From Diploptera punctata (Eukaryota > Arthropoda > Insecta > Blattodea > Blaberidae), in the NCBI GenBank assembly GCA_030220185.1, contig JASPKZ010001233.1:1542001-1606000 (forward strand): 64,000 nt of DNA. Direction: 5' to 3'. The translations under genes were made by a program, and so were the position numbers. This document shows positions 46,042 to 56,285 of the stretch, in pieces (the stretch's first letter is position 1; each line of letters starts with the position of its first letter). Below the pieces are notes generated by a model, which searched no databases, was not told where the DNA came from, and saw only the letters and a list, made by a program, of their open reading frames with translations.

Positions 46042-46940
46042 CAGTACATGCTCCTTATTCGCGGTCCCCTTATTCGCATTTTCATTATTCGCGGGTTAAA
46101 AAATTGCGACACAGTTCCTTTAATCGCAGATCCAGTCGGTATATTAGAAGGATTAGTATCCTTTATTAACGCAACGCCAACTTTTTTTACTGCAGGCACG
46201 TGCTAATGCAGCTTTTACAAGGAGCGATTCAAACCAAATGGACAAATTAATATCAAAGTATAACGAGCCTTATTGTCACTAAACCTAAAGTTGTTTGTTA
46301 AAATCCATCGCCGCCGTAATTCACGTGCCGCTATATCCGTTGATAAATGCCGTCCTCGCCACAATCTTTGTTTTATTGCTTCAACTCGTCATTCGTTGCA
46401 ATAATTTTGATTGAATAACATGTGTCTCTTCTGCTTTGTTGTCAATTTATAATGTCTAGTAAAAGGAAAGAAAATTAGTTCCGAAACGGAAAAAAAAAAG
46501 AAAAAGAATTTTTGCCGCTTAAAGTAAAAATATAAATGTTTGACCGTTTACGTGTTGGCGAGTCGTTTACGTCTATAACACGCTGTTTCAATGTTAATTA
46601 ATCAACTCTACGATTCGTCAAGAAGTCCGAAATCAAAAGAAGGAATTCTATCTCTGAATTCACAGCTAAATATCAGTCTGAATTGAAAGATCTTATAAAA
46701 GCGGCAAAACAGAAAAAAAAACACTACATTCTTTAAGCCCTTACCTAAGCCTGACAATAATAATTAATAGAAATTGTTCAAAATCTGGCAAAAATGTATT
46801 TTATTTTGATAATTTTTATTTTTATTTCGGAACATTGGAACGTATCCCCTATATAACCATATACAAATTACCATTTAATATTCGCGGCATATTTTACGGA
46901 ACATATCCCCCGCGAATAAGGAGTTTTTATACAGATTTTC
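46042..46940 (+). mobile_element. Pogo/Tigger-type DNA transposon, decayed
   Basis: Left end CAGTACATGCTCCTTATTCG and the right end inverted (...CTCCTTATTCGCGG) form TIRs typical of Tigger-like pogo elements. From 46452 the plus strand encodes MSSKRKEN and then, in broken frames, 'FDRLRVGESFTSITRCFNVN' and 'TLRFVKKSEIK'. This resembles the N-terminal HTH (CENP-B N) part of the transposase. Most of the transposase is deleted. Confidence 0.75.
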
Positions 46941-46961
46941 AATGTTTACACATCTATCTGT

Positions 46962-47165
46962 GCCTAAAGTTTTTTTTCTTTTTTCCACTCGTCCCTATCC
47001 ATCCACTCCAGTCCTCTTGTTCTCATTCCAGTTCTTAATTCTTGCATACCTGAGTTTCGAGGTCTTCCAGGTGGACACCATTCCAGTGTTTCTCTGGGTA
47101 ACCTTTCTTCTTGCATTCGTCGTACATGCCCATACCAATTTAATCTCAGCAATGTTAATCCTTAA
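46962..47165 (-). mobile_element. LINE 3' fragment
   Basis: The minus frame reads 'MLRLNWYGHVRRMQEERLPR', 'GRPRNSGMQELRTGMR' and 'WMDRDEWKKEKK', an intact far C-terminus. Confidence 0.75.
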
Positions 47166-47630
47166 AACCTGAAGTACCTCGGAAATGTGTAACCATGCAA
47201 TCCAGAAAGAGAAAATAAGTTATTTGGATTTTATTGATAGTGTATTCCCCAGCTAAACAGTGTTTCGTAGGCAACAAAAAATTTTCAATGTTTTAAATAT
47301 AAGTTAATTTGTTATATTTCCTTCATTGATTCTTCAGGTTACCTTTGTAAATGTTTTACCTATATGATGAGACGGCTCTTCAAATCTTATTATATACAAT
47401 AAAGCAACATTTTCAGGAGAGGAGAAAAACTGTTTATGTCTAATGCCTGGAAGTTAAATTAAAAGTTAATGTCTCAAAGGCTTTTCGTGGATTTCTAGAT
47501 TGTCATTGAAATAATTTTCAAAACAGGGTGAATAACTCCAGAAATAGATCTTATTAAGAGCTATTTTAATTATGTTTTGTTGCTAAATAATACTATAAAG
47601 TAAAATATTAAAATATATACCATATGGCAG
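47166..47630. other. No gene recognised
   Basis: AT-rich; nothing identified. Confidence 0.5.
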
Positions 47631-47675
47631 GTGCTGTTGTCCTCAACTGTGTTAACAATTATTTAAAATTAGTAA

Positions 47676-47719
47676 CTGTAGGCCTTTCGGAAGTCGACTT
47701 CCATCATCAACAGAATGCA
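47676..47719 (-). ncRNA. Hammerhead-like motif, palindrome 3
   Basis: Minus strand: ATTCTG, TTGATGA (first core base changed), T, stem II GGAAGTCGACTTCC, GAAA, GGCC, TA, CAG. Stem II differs from that of palindrome 4 yet is still self-complementary. Confidence 0.45.
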
Positions 47720-47980
47720 TATGTGCTACTAACTGTTGTTGTGCGACACTTTAGATGTTCACTGTCTAAAGGTGTCACGGTAGTAACTGAGCGGTGTTTT
47801 GCAATTTCATATAAGGGATAATCCGAGTGGGGTATATTCTCATTTAATATTAAAGTGTTGTTCGCTTCTTTTAAGATTTCAAGGCCTTCTACTAAGTTTA
47901 TCCTAACTGGATTATTTTCTTTATGAATTATCTAAGGGTATTTTCTATTGTATCCATTCGGTGACCGGCGTTGATGATTT

Positions 47981-48626
47981 GCTTGACATGGCTTGATAGA
48001 AAACACCCTTAGGATAATTCATAAAGAAAATAATCCACTTAAGATAAACTTAGTAGAAGGCCTTGAAATCGTAAAGGAAGGAATGACACTTTAATATTAA
48101 ATGAGAATACTCCACACTCGGATTATCCACTAAATGAAATTGCAAAACACCGGTCAGTTTCTCCGACGCCTTAAGACCGTCAACATCTAAAGCGTCGCAC
48201 AACAACAATAACAACAACATCAGCAGTTAGTAGCACATATTTTATTCTGCTGCTGATGGAAATCTACTTACGAAAGGCCTGCATTTACTAATATAAAAAC
48301 AATGCTTGACATGGCTTGATAGAAAACACCCTTAGGATAATTCATAAAGAAAATAATCCACTTAAGATAAACTTAGTAGAAGGCCTTGAAATCGTAAAGG
48401 AAGGAATGACACTTTAATATTAAATGAGAATACTCCACACTCGGATTATCCACTAAATGAAATTGCAAAACACCGGTCAGTTTCTCCGACGCCTTATGAC
48501 CGTCAACATCTAAAGCGTTGCACAACAACAATAACAACAACATCAGCAGTTAGTAGCACATATTTTATTCTGCTGCTGATGGAAATCTACTTACGAAAGG
48601 CCTGCATTTACTAATTTAAAAACAAT
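47981..48626. repeat. 323-bp tandem duplication
   Basis: Two units starting gcttgacatggcttgataga. Observed differences are few (e.g. cgtcgcac/cgttgcac, taagaccg/tatgaccg, aatataaa/aatttaaa), implying a recent duplication. Confidence 0.92.
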
Positions 48627-48655
48627 TAACACAGTTGAGGACAACGGTAACTGCC

Positions 48656-49264
48656 AAATTGTGTATTTTAATGTTTTACTTATGACTGCTACCTCAACGG
48701 AATTTAGTATGAATGTTATTAGTATTAAAAATACTAGTTTGAGTGTTGTGTTACCAAGATAACATTATTTTATGAATATGTCAAAAAGGGTTTAAAATTC
48801 GAAAGCTATGTAAATGTGCTATCAGTTTAAAGTTAATTGTAGAATAGACAACTTCTCTTTGTAACAGACGGGCATTTTGTTCGTTCGCTGTAGAAGCTCC
48901 ATTTCGCTTTTCCCTTTTGCAAAGGGTATAATATTGTATAAAAGGAGATGCATTGAAACGTTGAGAGAAAACTGCTAAGGGGTAATGACCTGGAAGTTTT
49001 GGTGAAGGGGAAACCACCATTAAATTCCACCCCTTTTGTTGAAGATTTGAATACACTTCTCAGATCTCCATAAACCTGAAAATTATAATTTGCAGCTCTC
49101 TTCAAAGATGTGGTTGCTGTATCTGACATCAATACCCATAAAGTGATTTGACCTTATGATCATATAAAATATCCTCATTAACGTAGCCTATATACTGTGT
49201 GTGATGGAAATTATTTCAAATGTCAAATATATAGACTTATATAAACTTTTTGTATGCCCTCGTT
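48656..49264. other. No gene recognised
   Basis: Minus-strand short frames are present but no family is recognised. Confidence 0.45.
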
Positions 49265-49675
49265 TCTCTCAACGATACTTAGGCGCCCTCTCCCTACAGG
49301 GGAGAAATTCAACCATACTAATCCCTACAGGGGAGAAATTCAACCATACTAATCTAGTTACAATTGTTTTCGGATAGATGTCATTGAGTGAACCGTGGTC
49401 AGCGTTCCGCCTCATAGTGACACCTAGGAAACCAAGGTAGTAGAAGGATGGGAAAATTCGGTAAATTTTGCTAAGAGGCATTTTTATTCAGGTTAAAGAA
49501 TCTTTTATGACCCTCAAAATCTTCAGCCTCGGGACTCACTACTTAAAGTCCCTCCCGGAGGACTTGCTCCTTGGATTTTTCCATCGTAAAAAAAAAATCA
49601 TCGGCCCCAGGCCGGGTTTGAACTCGCGACCCGGACCAGAGGCAAGGAGCATAACCGCTAGTACACCGCGGCCGA
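49265..49675 (-). mobile_element. SINE family A, near full length, with internal 31-bp duplication
   Basis: The head is at the right (minus: 'ggccgcggtgtactagcggt'). The 3' part contains a perfect 31-bp tandem duplication (49291-49321 and 49322-49352, starting tccctacaggggagaaattc). Confidence 0.85.
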
Positions 49676-49839
49676 TTATATATAGTTACTGTTTCTGTTT
49701 TTTTTATATCAGCATATCGGGGTTCCTTTGCTAGTTGAACGAATTTCTAGATTAGGGTATCGGTACTGTTAAATTTACGTCCAGATCGGTTAGTTTAATC
49801 AACGAATTTTGGGCTTATTGAAACCGAAATAGTTTCTTT

Positions 49840-50130
49840 TACCGAGTCCCTCCACAACTTCATGTTGTCCATTTCTTCCAAGTGGTCTTCTATCCGTGTG
49901 ATATCTTTATACACTTCGTCTTTCCAACTTAGTTTTGGTTTGTCCAGTGGTATTTTACCTGGTAGATAATCGACTACAGTAATTTTTGTTAGTCGTGAGT
50001 TCTTCTGACGTAATATGTAATCAAATCATTGAGATTGTCTACTTTCCTTCTTGCTACCACATACAGCTCTTGATATTCGTACTACACATTCTTAATACTC
50101 TGTTATTTTCCATTCCTCGTTTTCATTAAC
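49840..50130 (-). mobile_element. LINE 3' fragment
   Basis: The minus frame reads 'CDYLPGKIPLDKPKLSWKDE' and 'RIEDHLEEMDNMKLWRDSVK', a C-terminal LINE remnant of another lineage. Confidence 0.65.
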
Positions 50131-50352
50131 AGCACTAAAAATTTGCAAAATTTTATTTTCAAAAGTAATAACATGTACTTTTTTATAGATCAGTTTGAGT
50201 AGCTACAAATAATTTACAGCCCTAGAGTCGATACTAGTAAAATTCATGGTAAGTTTCCGTTGAGGTATTCGTTCACAGTAATATAAAGTACGGTTAAAAA
50301 CTATAAAATAGTTACCTTGTAGGTCCGTCTCCTCAACTTAAGTTATTTTAAA

Positions 50353-50395
50353 ACTCTGTAGGTCTTTCGGGACTAGTCCCATCATCAGCAAAATG
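50353..50395 (-). ncRNA. Hammerhead-ribozyme-like motif (left arm, intact core)
   Basis: On the minus strand: ATTTTG, CTGATGA, T, GGGACTAGTCCC, GAAA, GACC, TA, CAGAGT. Both conserved core boxes are intact here. The unpaired T before stem II departs from the textbook consensus, so activity is uncertain. Hammerhead motifs are known in Penelope-like elements of several eukaryotes. Confidence 0.55.
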
Positions 50396-50831
50396 CATTA
50401 GGTTCGTTCTTGTTGACCCTTGTTGAAGCACTGACTTGGTTGTGAGAATTTTGTACAGAGGATTGTGTGGACTGGGAGTGTATTAATTGAGAATCAGGTT
50501 GTTGTTGATTTCTCTTAGGATTGCGATTTCCTCCAGTATATTTATTCTCGTTGGAATGTTTTCTGTATGTACTATTGTGAGGGTGTTATCGATGTTATGC
50601 ATATGGTGTCCAGCCTGAATTACATGTTTTGCGTAACTTGATTTTCCTCCATTATAAATTAAATCTCTGAAATGTTCTTTGAATCTAATGTTGAAGCTTC
50701 TGTTAGTTTTCCCAATGTAGAATTTATTGCAGTCTGTACATGTTAATTTGTAGATGCCTTTATTGTTGAATTCATCTATTTCTTCAATGTTGTTGTTTAT
50801 TAAATTGTTTAATTTGTTGTCAGTTTAATAA

Positions 50832-51237
50832 ACAACAACATTGAAGAAATAGATGAATTCAACAATAAAGGCATCTACAAATTAACATGTACAGACTGCA
50901 ATAAATTCTACATTGGGAAAACTAACAGAAGCTTCAACATTAGATTCAAAGAACATTTCAGAGATTTAATTTATAATGGAGGAAAATCAAGTTACGCAAA
51001 ACTGTAATTCAGGCTGGACACCATATGCATAACATCGATAACACCCTCATAATAGTACATAGAGAAAACATTCCAACGAGAATAAATATACTGGAGGAAA
51101 TCGCAATCCTAAGAGAAATCAACAACAATTCTCAATTAATACACTCCCAGTCCACACAATCCTCCGTAAAAAATTCTCACAACCAAGTCAGTGCTTCAAC
51201 AAGGGTCAACAAGAACGGACCTAATGCATTCTGCTGA
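50832..51237 (+). pseudogene. PLE GIY-YIG endonuclease fragment
   Basis: The right arm encodes 'KGIYKLTCTDCNKFYIGKTN' (GIY ... YIG with the Cys-x2-Cys insertion typical of Penelope elements), then 'FNIRFKEHFRDL' (conserved Arg and Glu-His) and 'IIVHRENIPTRINILEEIAI'. In Penelope elements this C-terminal nuclease makes the nick that primes reverse transcription. The RT domain is absent (5' truncation). A stop near 51006 interrupts the frame. The left arm encodes the same on the minus strand. Confidence 0.85.
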
Positions 51238-51269
51238 TGATGGGACTAGTCCCAAAAGGCCTACAGAGT
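51228..51269 (+). ncRNA. Hammerhead-ribozyme-like motif (right arm)
   Basis: Stem I ATTCTG/CAGAGT (51228-51233 with 51264-51269), core CTGATGA (51234-51240), one extra T, stem II palindrome GGGACTAGTCCC (51242-51253), AAAA in place of the expected GAAA, self-complementary GGCC as minimal stem III, then TA before the cleavage position. The core G-to-A change probably makes this copy inactive. Confidence 0.5.
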
Positions 51270-51349
51270 TTTAAAATAACTTAAGTTGAGGAGACGGACC
51301 TACAAGGTACCTATTTTATAGTTTTTAACCGTACTTTATATTACTGAGC

Positions 51350-51665
51350 CGTAGATTGAGAAAAATAGTTATAGCGATAGGGGGACCAGACATGGTGCCC
51401 ACATATCACTCCTATACTGGCTGGACGATCGTCCACTTCTATAATTGCCACATTTGAGTGTGGGCCAAGGATCTTCTAAGCCTGTCGCAACATGGAATTT
51501 GATAATTTAGAGATTTTATGGATATTGTTTTTTTTTTTTTTACGTTTTGTAGTTTTTCTGTAACTAATATTTTTCTCACTTGTTGAGTGGAAGAAAACGC
51601 CTTATGGCCTTAACTCTGCCAGTGTAAAAGTTTAAACGAATATATTATTATTATTATCATTATTT
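51350..51665 (+). mobile_element. SINE D 3' piece and a LINE/SINE tail
   Basis: 51350-51500 matches the SINE D body end ('cttctaagcctgtcgcaaca'). 51575-51665 ('gagtggaagaaaacgcctta', 'ggccttaactctgcc', (att)n) matches inverted pieces at 36955 and 54885. Confidence 0.6.
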
Positions 51666-51867
51666 CATGAATTTTAAAATATACGAGTATATTAACCAAT
51701 ATAGCATTTTCTCGAGAATTTCATAGAAGTTGTGTTAATTCATAACTTAATACTTGCTCATTGTTAAGTCAGTTTTTAACTTAAGATCTATGCAGATCTA
51801 TTTAAAACTAGTTCAACAATGTAAACACACCTTTTAGTTCCCAATATTTTCACTGAAGTCCATTGTT

Positions 51868-52235
51868 GTGCTGTCCGCTTTGTCACGCAGCGGACCCGGG
51901 TTCGATCCCGGTCGGGACAAGTTTCCTGGGTGAGATTTTTCGAGATTTTTCCCTCCTGTAAGACAAATGTCAGGAAACTTTAAGGCCCAAACGGTCTCCG
52001 AACATCATATGGCCATCATAATCACCGTCAGTCATATTCACATTAGACTGAGTTTAAGATTAAGGTCTCTCCGCGCACCACTATCATCATCATCAATCCA
52101 TCATATCATCGGGGCAGCGTAACCTCGCCTTCCAGGCGGCCCCAATCTCAGATGTGGGTTAAAATTACACCAGTGCCAGGAGAGAACATCGGAAATGTCG
52201 AGGTGACACCCTGGGGTATTGAATAAAAAAAAGTT
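51868..52235 (+). mobile_element. SINE family B with body type 2, long form
   Basis: Head (from 'tgctgtccgctttgtcacgc', A box lost), 'gtaagacaaatgtcaggaaa', then 'ggtctctccgcgcaccact' and 'cgccttccaggcggccccaa', to 'gaaatgtcgaggtgacaccc'. Confidence 0.8.
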
Positions 52236-52819
52236 TTAACTGAATGATACAATTGATAATGGTAATATTCCAAGAAAAATAATAGAGAAGAAACGCCCTA
52301 CGTGCATTGTTTCGAGAATCCGCTACACATCCGAGGCAGAAAAGTTGCCTTCAATCACGGCGTCATATGTTGCGCGATATTAGCTACATTAAAATCTTGA
52401 TGAACTTTCTTATTGTATTCTGTCATTAGTCGTATAAAAAGTTAAATAAAAATCACAGCATTTCATAAACATGTTTTCTAAATATCGGTGAAAGTATTTA
52501 CAAACTGCGATCTTTTTCCAGCAATATCTATACTCTGATGACGGTGTTGCGTCGATTTGATGCTCTGTTGTATTTTTATGATCCAATCTAGCGAGGTATA
52601 AAAGTGGCTAAATCAAATTCCTTCACACTTAATTAAATTGCTCCAATTATTGATTACCGATAACTGTTCCAAGTATAAAAACGGGGACTCCATTTTTGTA
52701 TCTCTATATCTTATTGAACATACAGGTTTTATGCTGCATCCAAAGTCCCATATACTCAGTCAACTGAACCCAGATCACATCTCCGATATCCACTTCTCCT
52801 TTAATCCGAATATTATCAT
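52236..52819. other. No gene recognised
   Basis: Nothing identified. Confidence 0.45.
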
Positions 52820-52935
52820 AAATAAGTAATGCCACGAGTGATTTTTTATCTAGAGGATTTCGAAATCAGAGTGGCATTTGTTATGACTTTTTAACGAATA
52901 AAATTAAGCAGTTTACTCAGTCATTATTTAAATAT
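52820..52935. repeat. Medium-copy repeat, left-end fragment
   Basis: Contains 'aatgccacgagtgatt' and, inverted, 'gaaatcagagtggcatt', a hairpin shared with 9260 and 53905. Confidence 0.7.
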
Positions 52936-52944
52936 CCATCCATA

Positions 52945-53195
52945 GTAATTCTGCCCGAAGGCAGGTCCTTCATTGCAATCATAGCATTTTCATGTTATGC
53001 TTGCAGCTTTACTAGGAAATCGTAGGTGTGGTTTCCCGTTGTTTTTCACACCGGTGAAGAATGGTGATGATGATGATGGCCATATGATTTCGGGGACCGT
53101 TTGGGCCTTAAAGTTTTCCTGACATTTGTCTTACAGGTGAGGAAAAACCCCGATAAAAACCTCACCCAGAAAAAACTGCCCCGACCCCTGACAAT
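52945..53195 (-). mobile_element. SINE family B with body type 1
   Basis: The body runs from 'atagtaattctgcccgaagg' (52948) leftward on the minus strand to the head remnant 'ggggcagttttttctgggtg'. It splits copies of the medium-copy repeat. Confidence 0.8.
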
Positions 53196-53209
53196 GACAA
53201 TGTTTGAAA

Positions 53210-53620
53210 ACAAATAAGAAATGTGAGGTTATCAACTTGATCATACTATTTATTGCCAAATAAGATCGCAATATTGTAAGAATGCACCCTAGTGGAGAAA
53301 TAATGAACACATCAAACTGTATATTATAATCAACATTATAGGTTATTAATTTATTTTTTTAGTAAACAACTCAGTAAAATCGAGGAATGTGTTCATTATC
53401 TGCTATATGAAATGTATTTGTTGGAGAAAAAGTAATGCTCTGAGCTGTTTAGAATGAGCTTTCTTTATCACAGAAGCAGGAGCTGGTAAAGAGAAATCGA
53501 TAAATTGGGGCATGAATTAAATAGTCAGGCGTTAATTTTTCTTTTAATGTAATATTTGGCCTTCATTGCTAAATATCAAAAATGTAATTATAACATCAAA
53601 ATATACTTAAGCTAAATACG
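53210..53620. repeat. Medium-copy repeat, interior fragment
   Basis: Shares 'caacttgatcatactattta' and 'gcaccctagtggagaaa' with 9890-9950 and 54120-54190. Confidence 0.7.
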
Positions 53621-53689
53621 CACATTATTTATTTGTCATGTTCGGGTTCGATAGTGCCAGTGAGTTATCTATATATAAATAAGTAAAGA

Positions 53690-53896
53690 CAAAACAGTTA
53701 AGTACCTTTTCTTCTCTGTTTCTCAACATATTTTTTTTAGTAGCTTTTGACGAGCTTTAGTGTTATCATTTATCAATAAAAAATTTGGAAAGTTTTTTTT
53801 TTTCCTACTTTCGACACAAAACAGTTAAGTGCCTTTTTCTCCTCAGTTTATCAACAGATTTTTTTAGTAACTATTGACTAGCTATAGTGTTATCAT
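53690..53896. repeat. ~80-bp direct repeat
   Basis: 53690-53773 and 53816-53896 repeat 'acaaaacagttaagt', 'cttttagtag'-like and 'agtgttatcat' with about 85% identity by eye. Confidence 0.75.
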
Positions 53897-54625
53897 AAGT
53901 AATGCCACGAGTGATTTCCAATTTATCTACAGAATTTGGAAATCAAGAGTGGCATTTGTTAGGACTATTTAACAAATAAAATTAAGCTGTTTACTCACAA
54001 ATCATTATTTAACTGCAATTATTTAAAAATATTTATATATTTAATGTAAACGGCGATGTTTGAAAACAAATGAGAAACGATAGGTAACCTACGCTTCATC
54101 TGCTTCTTTTGTTTATCACTGCAACCGGATCATATTATTTATTGCCAAAGGAACGCAATATTGTAAGAATGCACTCTAGTGGAGAAAAAATGAAACACAT
54201 CAAACTGTATATTAATTCATTTCTGATGTCGTATGATGTAAATATGACAATTATATTTTTCTGGAATGTTATTACCTGGGAAAAAATACATTTAAGAAAG
54301 TGCAAACAATGGTTTCATTTTTTGGTGGTATAATCAATTGCTACAAATGTTTTTATATTAACTCTCGCATGCGGTATGTGTTGACATTCATGCACTATAT
54401 ATACAATCTGGTAGCCATATTTCTTAGAGGATCAGTCACTGTAAAATAATGCTATGACCTATTTAGAATATTAAAAAGGAGGTGCTTTCTTTATTATGAT
54501 AAACTTTAGTTGGTAAATTCTAGGCGAAACACGACTGTGATTGGTTGTAAATAAAAAAATCATTGAAACGTGATTGGTCATTGACTCCCATTTGGGGCAT
54601 GAGTTAAATAGTCAATAAAAACATT
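53890..54625. repeat. Medium-copy repeat, most complete uninterrupted copy
   Basis: Runs from 'tatcataagtaatgccacga' through 'atgtaaacggcgatgtttga' to 'tgactcccatttggggcatg'. It provides the empty site for the insertion at 9398-9791. Confidence 0.78.
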
Positions 54626-54779
54626 TTGGAAACAGTTTTTTTTTTGTCTTCTTTACCTATCTTCGAGGTAGAGTCGAAGCCTTTATTTAAAACTCTCTAT
54701 TCGTCATACTTTACGCTCCTTACGTCTACAATCTGCAATATTTGTACATTACTCAATACAGATCATTACATATCATTTT

Positions 54780-54781
54780 TA

Positions 54782-54822
<41 letters not shown>
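54780..54822. repeat. (ATT)n microsatellite
   Basis: About 14 units; downstream 54885-54935 resembles the 'ggccttctcttccactc' repeat end. Confidence 0.9.
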
Positions 54823-54826
<4 letters not shown>

Positions 54827-54939
54827 AACAACAAGAACAAAAGAAACGGAAAGAAGAACAAGAAATGTCAAGAACAAAGCAATATAGAATAGCCAATGGT
54901 GGCCTTCTCTTCCACTCATCAGGACGAACATACGTTACA

Positions 54940-55252
54940 TATAAATACAAAAAATTATAATAATAATCATACTAAACATTTAATTATCTGTCAAATTGAA
55001 TAATAATGAAAATAATCTCTAATAATACAATCAAATACAATTAAAATTAAATAATGATAGAATGAATACAGAAAGGAATAACAGCTCGAATCTACTATAC
55101 ATAAAAAGAAAAGAAAGAAAGTAATAAACTATAATGAATTAATCTATCGCTTATTATACAAGGCATTAGGTAAATATATTAACAAATCTTAAAACTATTT
55201 TTATTAAATAATTAAATATAATACCAATCTTTAGGTGTCAGTAACCAATTTC

Positions 55253-55253
<1 letters not shown>
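54940..55253. other. No gene recognised
   Basis: A- and T-rich; nothing identified. Confidence 0.5.
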
Positions 55254-55289
<36 letters not shown>

Positions 55290-55294
<5 letters not shown>

Positions 55295-55956
55295 GCGTGC
55301 TCGGCAAACGTTGTTCTGCCCGAACGTTCAATTCTCGTGTCATGGTCAGACGATAAAAATATAAATTACTTTTTTTACCATAAAATTCGCTAATTAAGAT
55401 GTAAGTAGATTTTTAATAAATGATAGGTTGTCAAGAAACCTCGCACAGCCATGTGTTGTGGCTCAAGAAGCGTGCACGATTACGTCGCATTATTGTCGCG
55501 CGGAATATGCCGACAATGCAGATGACTACACATCTGAGATAAAAAAAAGTCCGATAAACCCGTCACCTACTGAATCCAATTGTGAATCTAAACCATCTAG
55601 GGACCCACTCACACACACACAAAGAAATTCATAAAAATCGGTCCACTCGTTTAGGTAGTTTTTAATTTCAAGTAAACCTCCACTTCTAATTTTCTGATTT
55701 CGTTCGTTTTTTGGACAATACCTACCTCGGTTTATTTTCATAGGTTATACTGAATTTAGTTGTGAAACATCAACAAATGTGACCGCTAGAGCGATTTTTC
55801 AATTTTCACTTCAGATGAACTCCTACCCCTAATGGTTTTAGAGGGCCCAATTGTGAATCTAAACTATCGAGGGACGCGATCAGACACACATAAAATTTCA
55901 TCAAAATCAGTCCAGTCGTTTGGGAGGAGTTCAGTGACAAACACGCGTACAGAAGA

Positions 55957-55965
<9 letters not shown>
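55290..55965 (-). mobile_element. Helitron-like element, minus orientation
   Basis: The 3' end on the minus strand is the complement of actagcgtgctcggcaaacg (CTAGT end with ggca/tgcc hairpin). The interior matches 18473-18690 and 30700-30880. The distal end holds 'tccagtcgtttgggaggagt' and 'tcagtgacaaacacgcgtac' before (ta)n(gt)n. A (ta)n/(ac)n run precedes it at 55254-55292. Confidence 0.5.
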
Positions 55966-56017
<52 letters not shown>

Positions 56018-56032
56018 CGCGCGCGTGTGTGT
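55966..56032. repeat. (GT)n microsatellite
   Basis: About 30 GT units grading into cgcg. Confidence 0.95.
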
Positions 56033-56039
56033 ATGTACA

Positions 56040-56285
56040 TAAGAAAAATAAATGCCTGAACGGGATTAAAAACACTCTCTTTAATTTGCTTACTTGTTAT
56101 AGTCAGCTACTAGGTGGGAGTGAAGACAGAGTTTTCGCGACATCTAGTAATAAATGGAGAATATATATGTATAAGAAAAATAGGTGTTTGAATTAGATTC
56201 GCCTGGTGGTGTAATGGATAACACGCTAGGGTATCAACCCATATATCCGGGTTCAAATCCCGTTCAGGCATTTATTTTTCTTATG
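56040..56285 (+). mobile_element. SINE family I flanked by its own inverted end
   Basis: The complete unit (56190-56272, gcctggtggtgtaatggata) ends 'cccgttcaggcatttatttt'. The inverse, 'agaaaaataaatgcctgaac', lies at 56041-56060. The sequence between ('gttatagtcagctac', 'cgacatctagtaat') is also shared with 30955-31020. Confidence 0.65.

Larger units (their letters stand above)
47637..48655. mobile_element. Penelope-like palindrome 3 with duplicated right arm
   Basis: The left arm (47637 to about 47960) is inverted relative to the right arm (from about 47981). The right arm is present twice in tandem: 47981-48303 and 48304-48626, 323 bp each, with about three differences. The right arm encodes, on the plus strand, 'IENTLRIIHKENNPLKINL', the C-terminal PLE region after GIY-YIG. 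Tail motifs lie at 47676-47719 (minus) and about 48244-48281 and 48567-48604 (plus). Confidence 0.8.
50276..51346. mobile_element. Penelope-like palindrome 4, ~525-bp arms, GIY-YIG coding
   Basis: Left arm 50276-50804, spacer 50805-50823, right arm 50824-51346. The arms are inverted copies with few differences. Both start at the centre inside the coding region and run outward to the 3' tail, so two 5'-truncated copies sit head to head. Outer ends share 'aggtccgtctcctcaac' and 'aaagtacggttaaaaactat'. Confidence 0.9.

Noticed and set aside
55428..55741. Short frames on both strands
   Set aside because: They lie in a Helitron-like repeat and show no conservation with its other copies.
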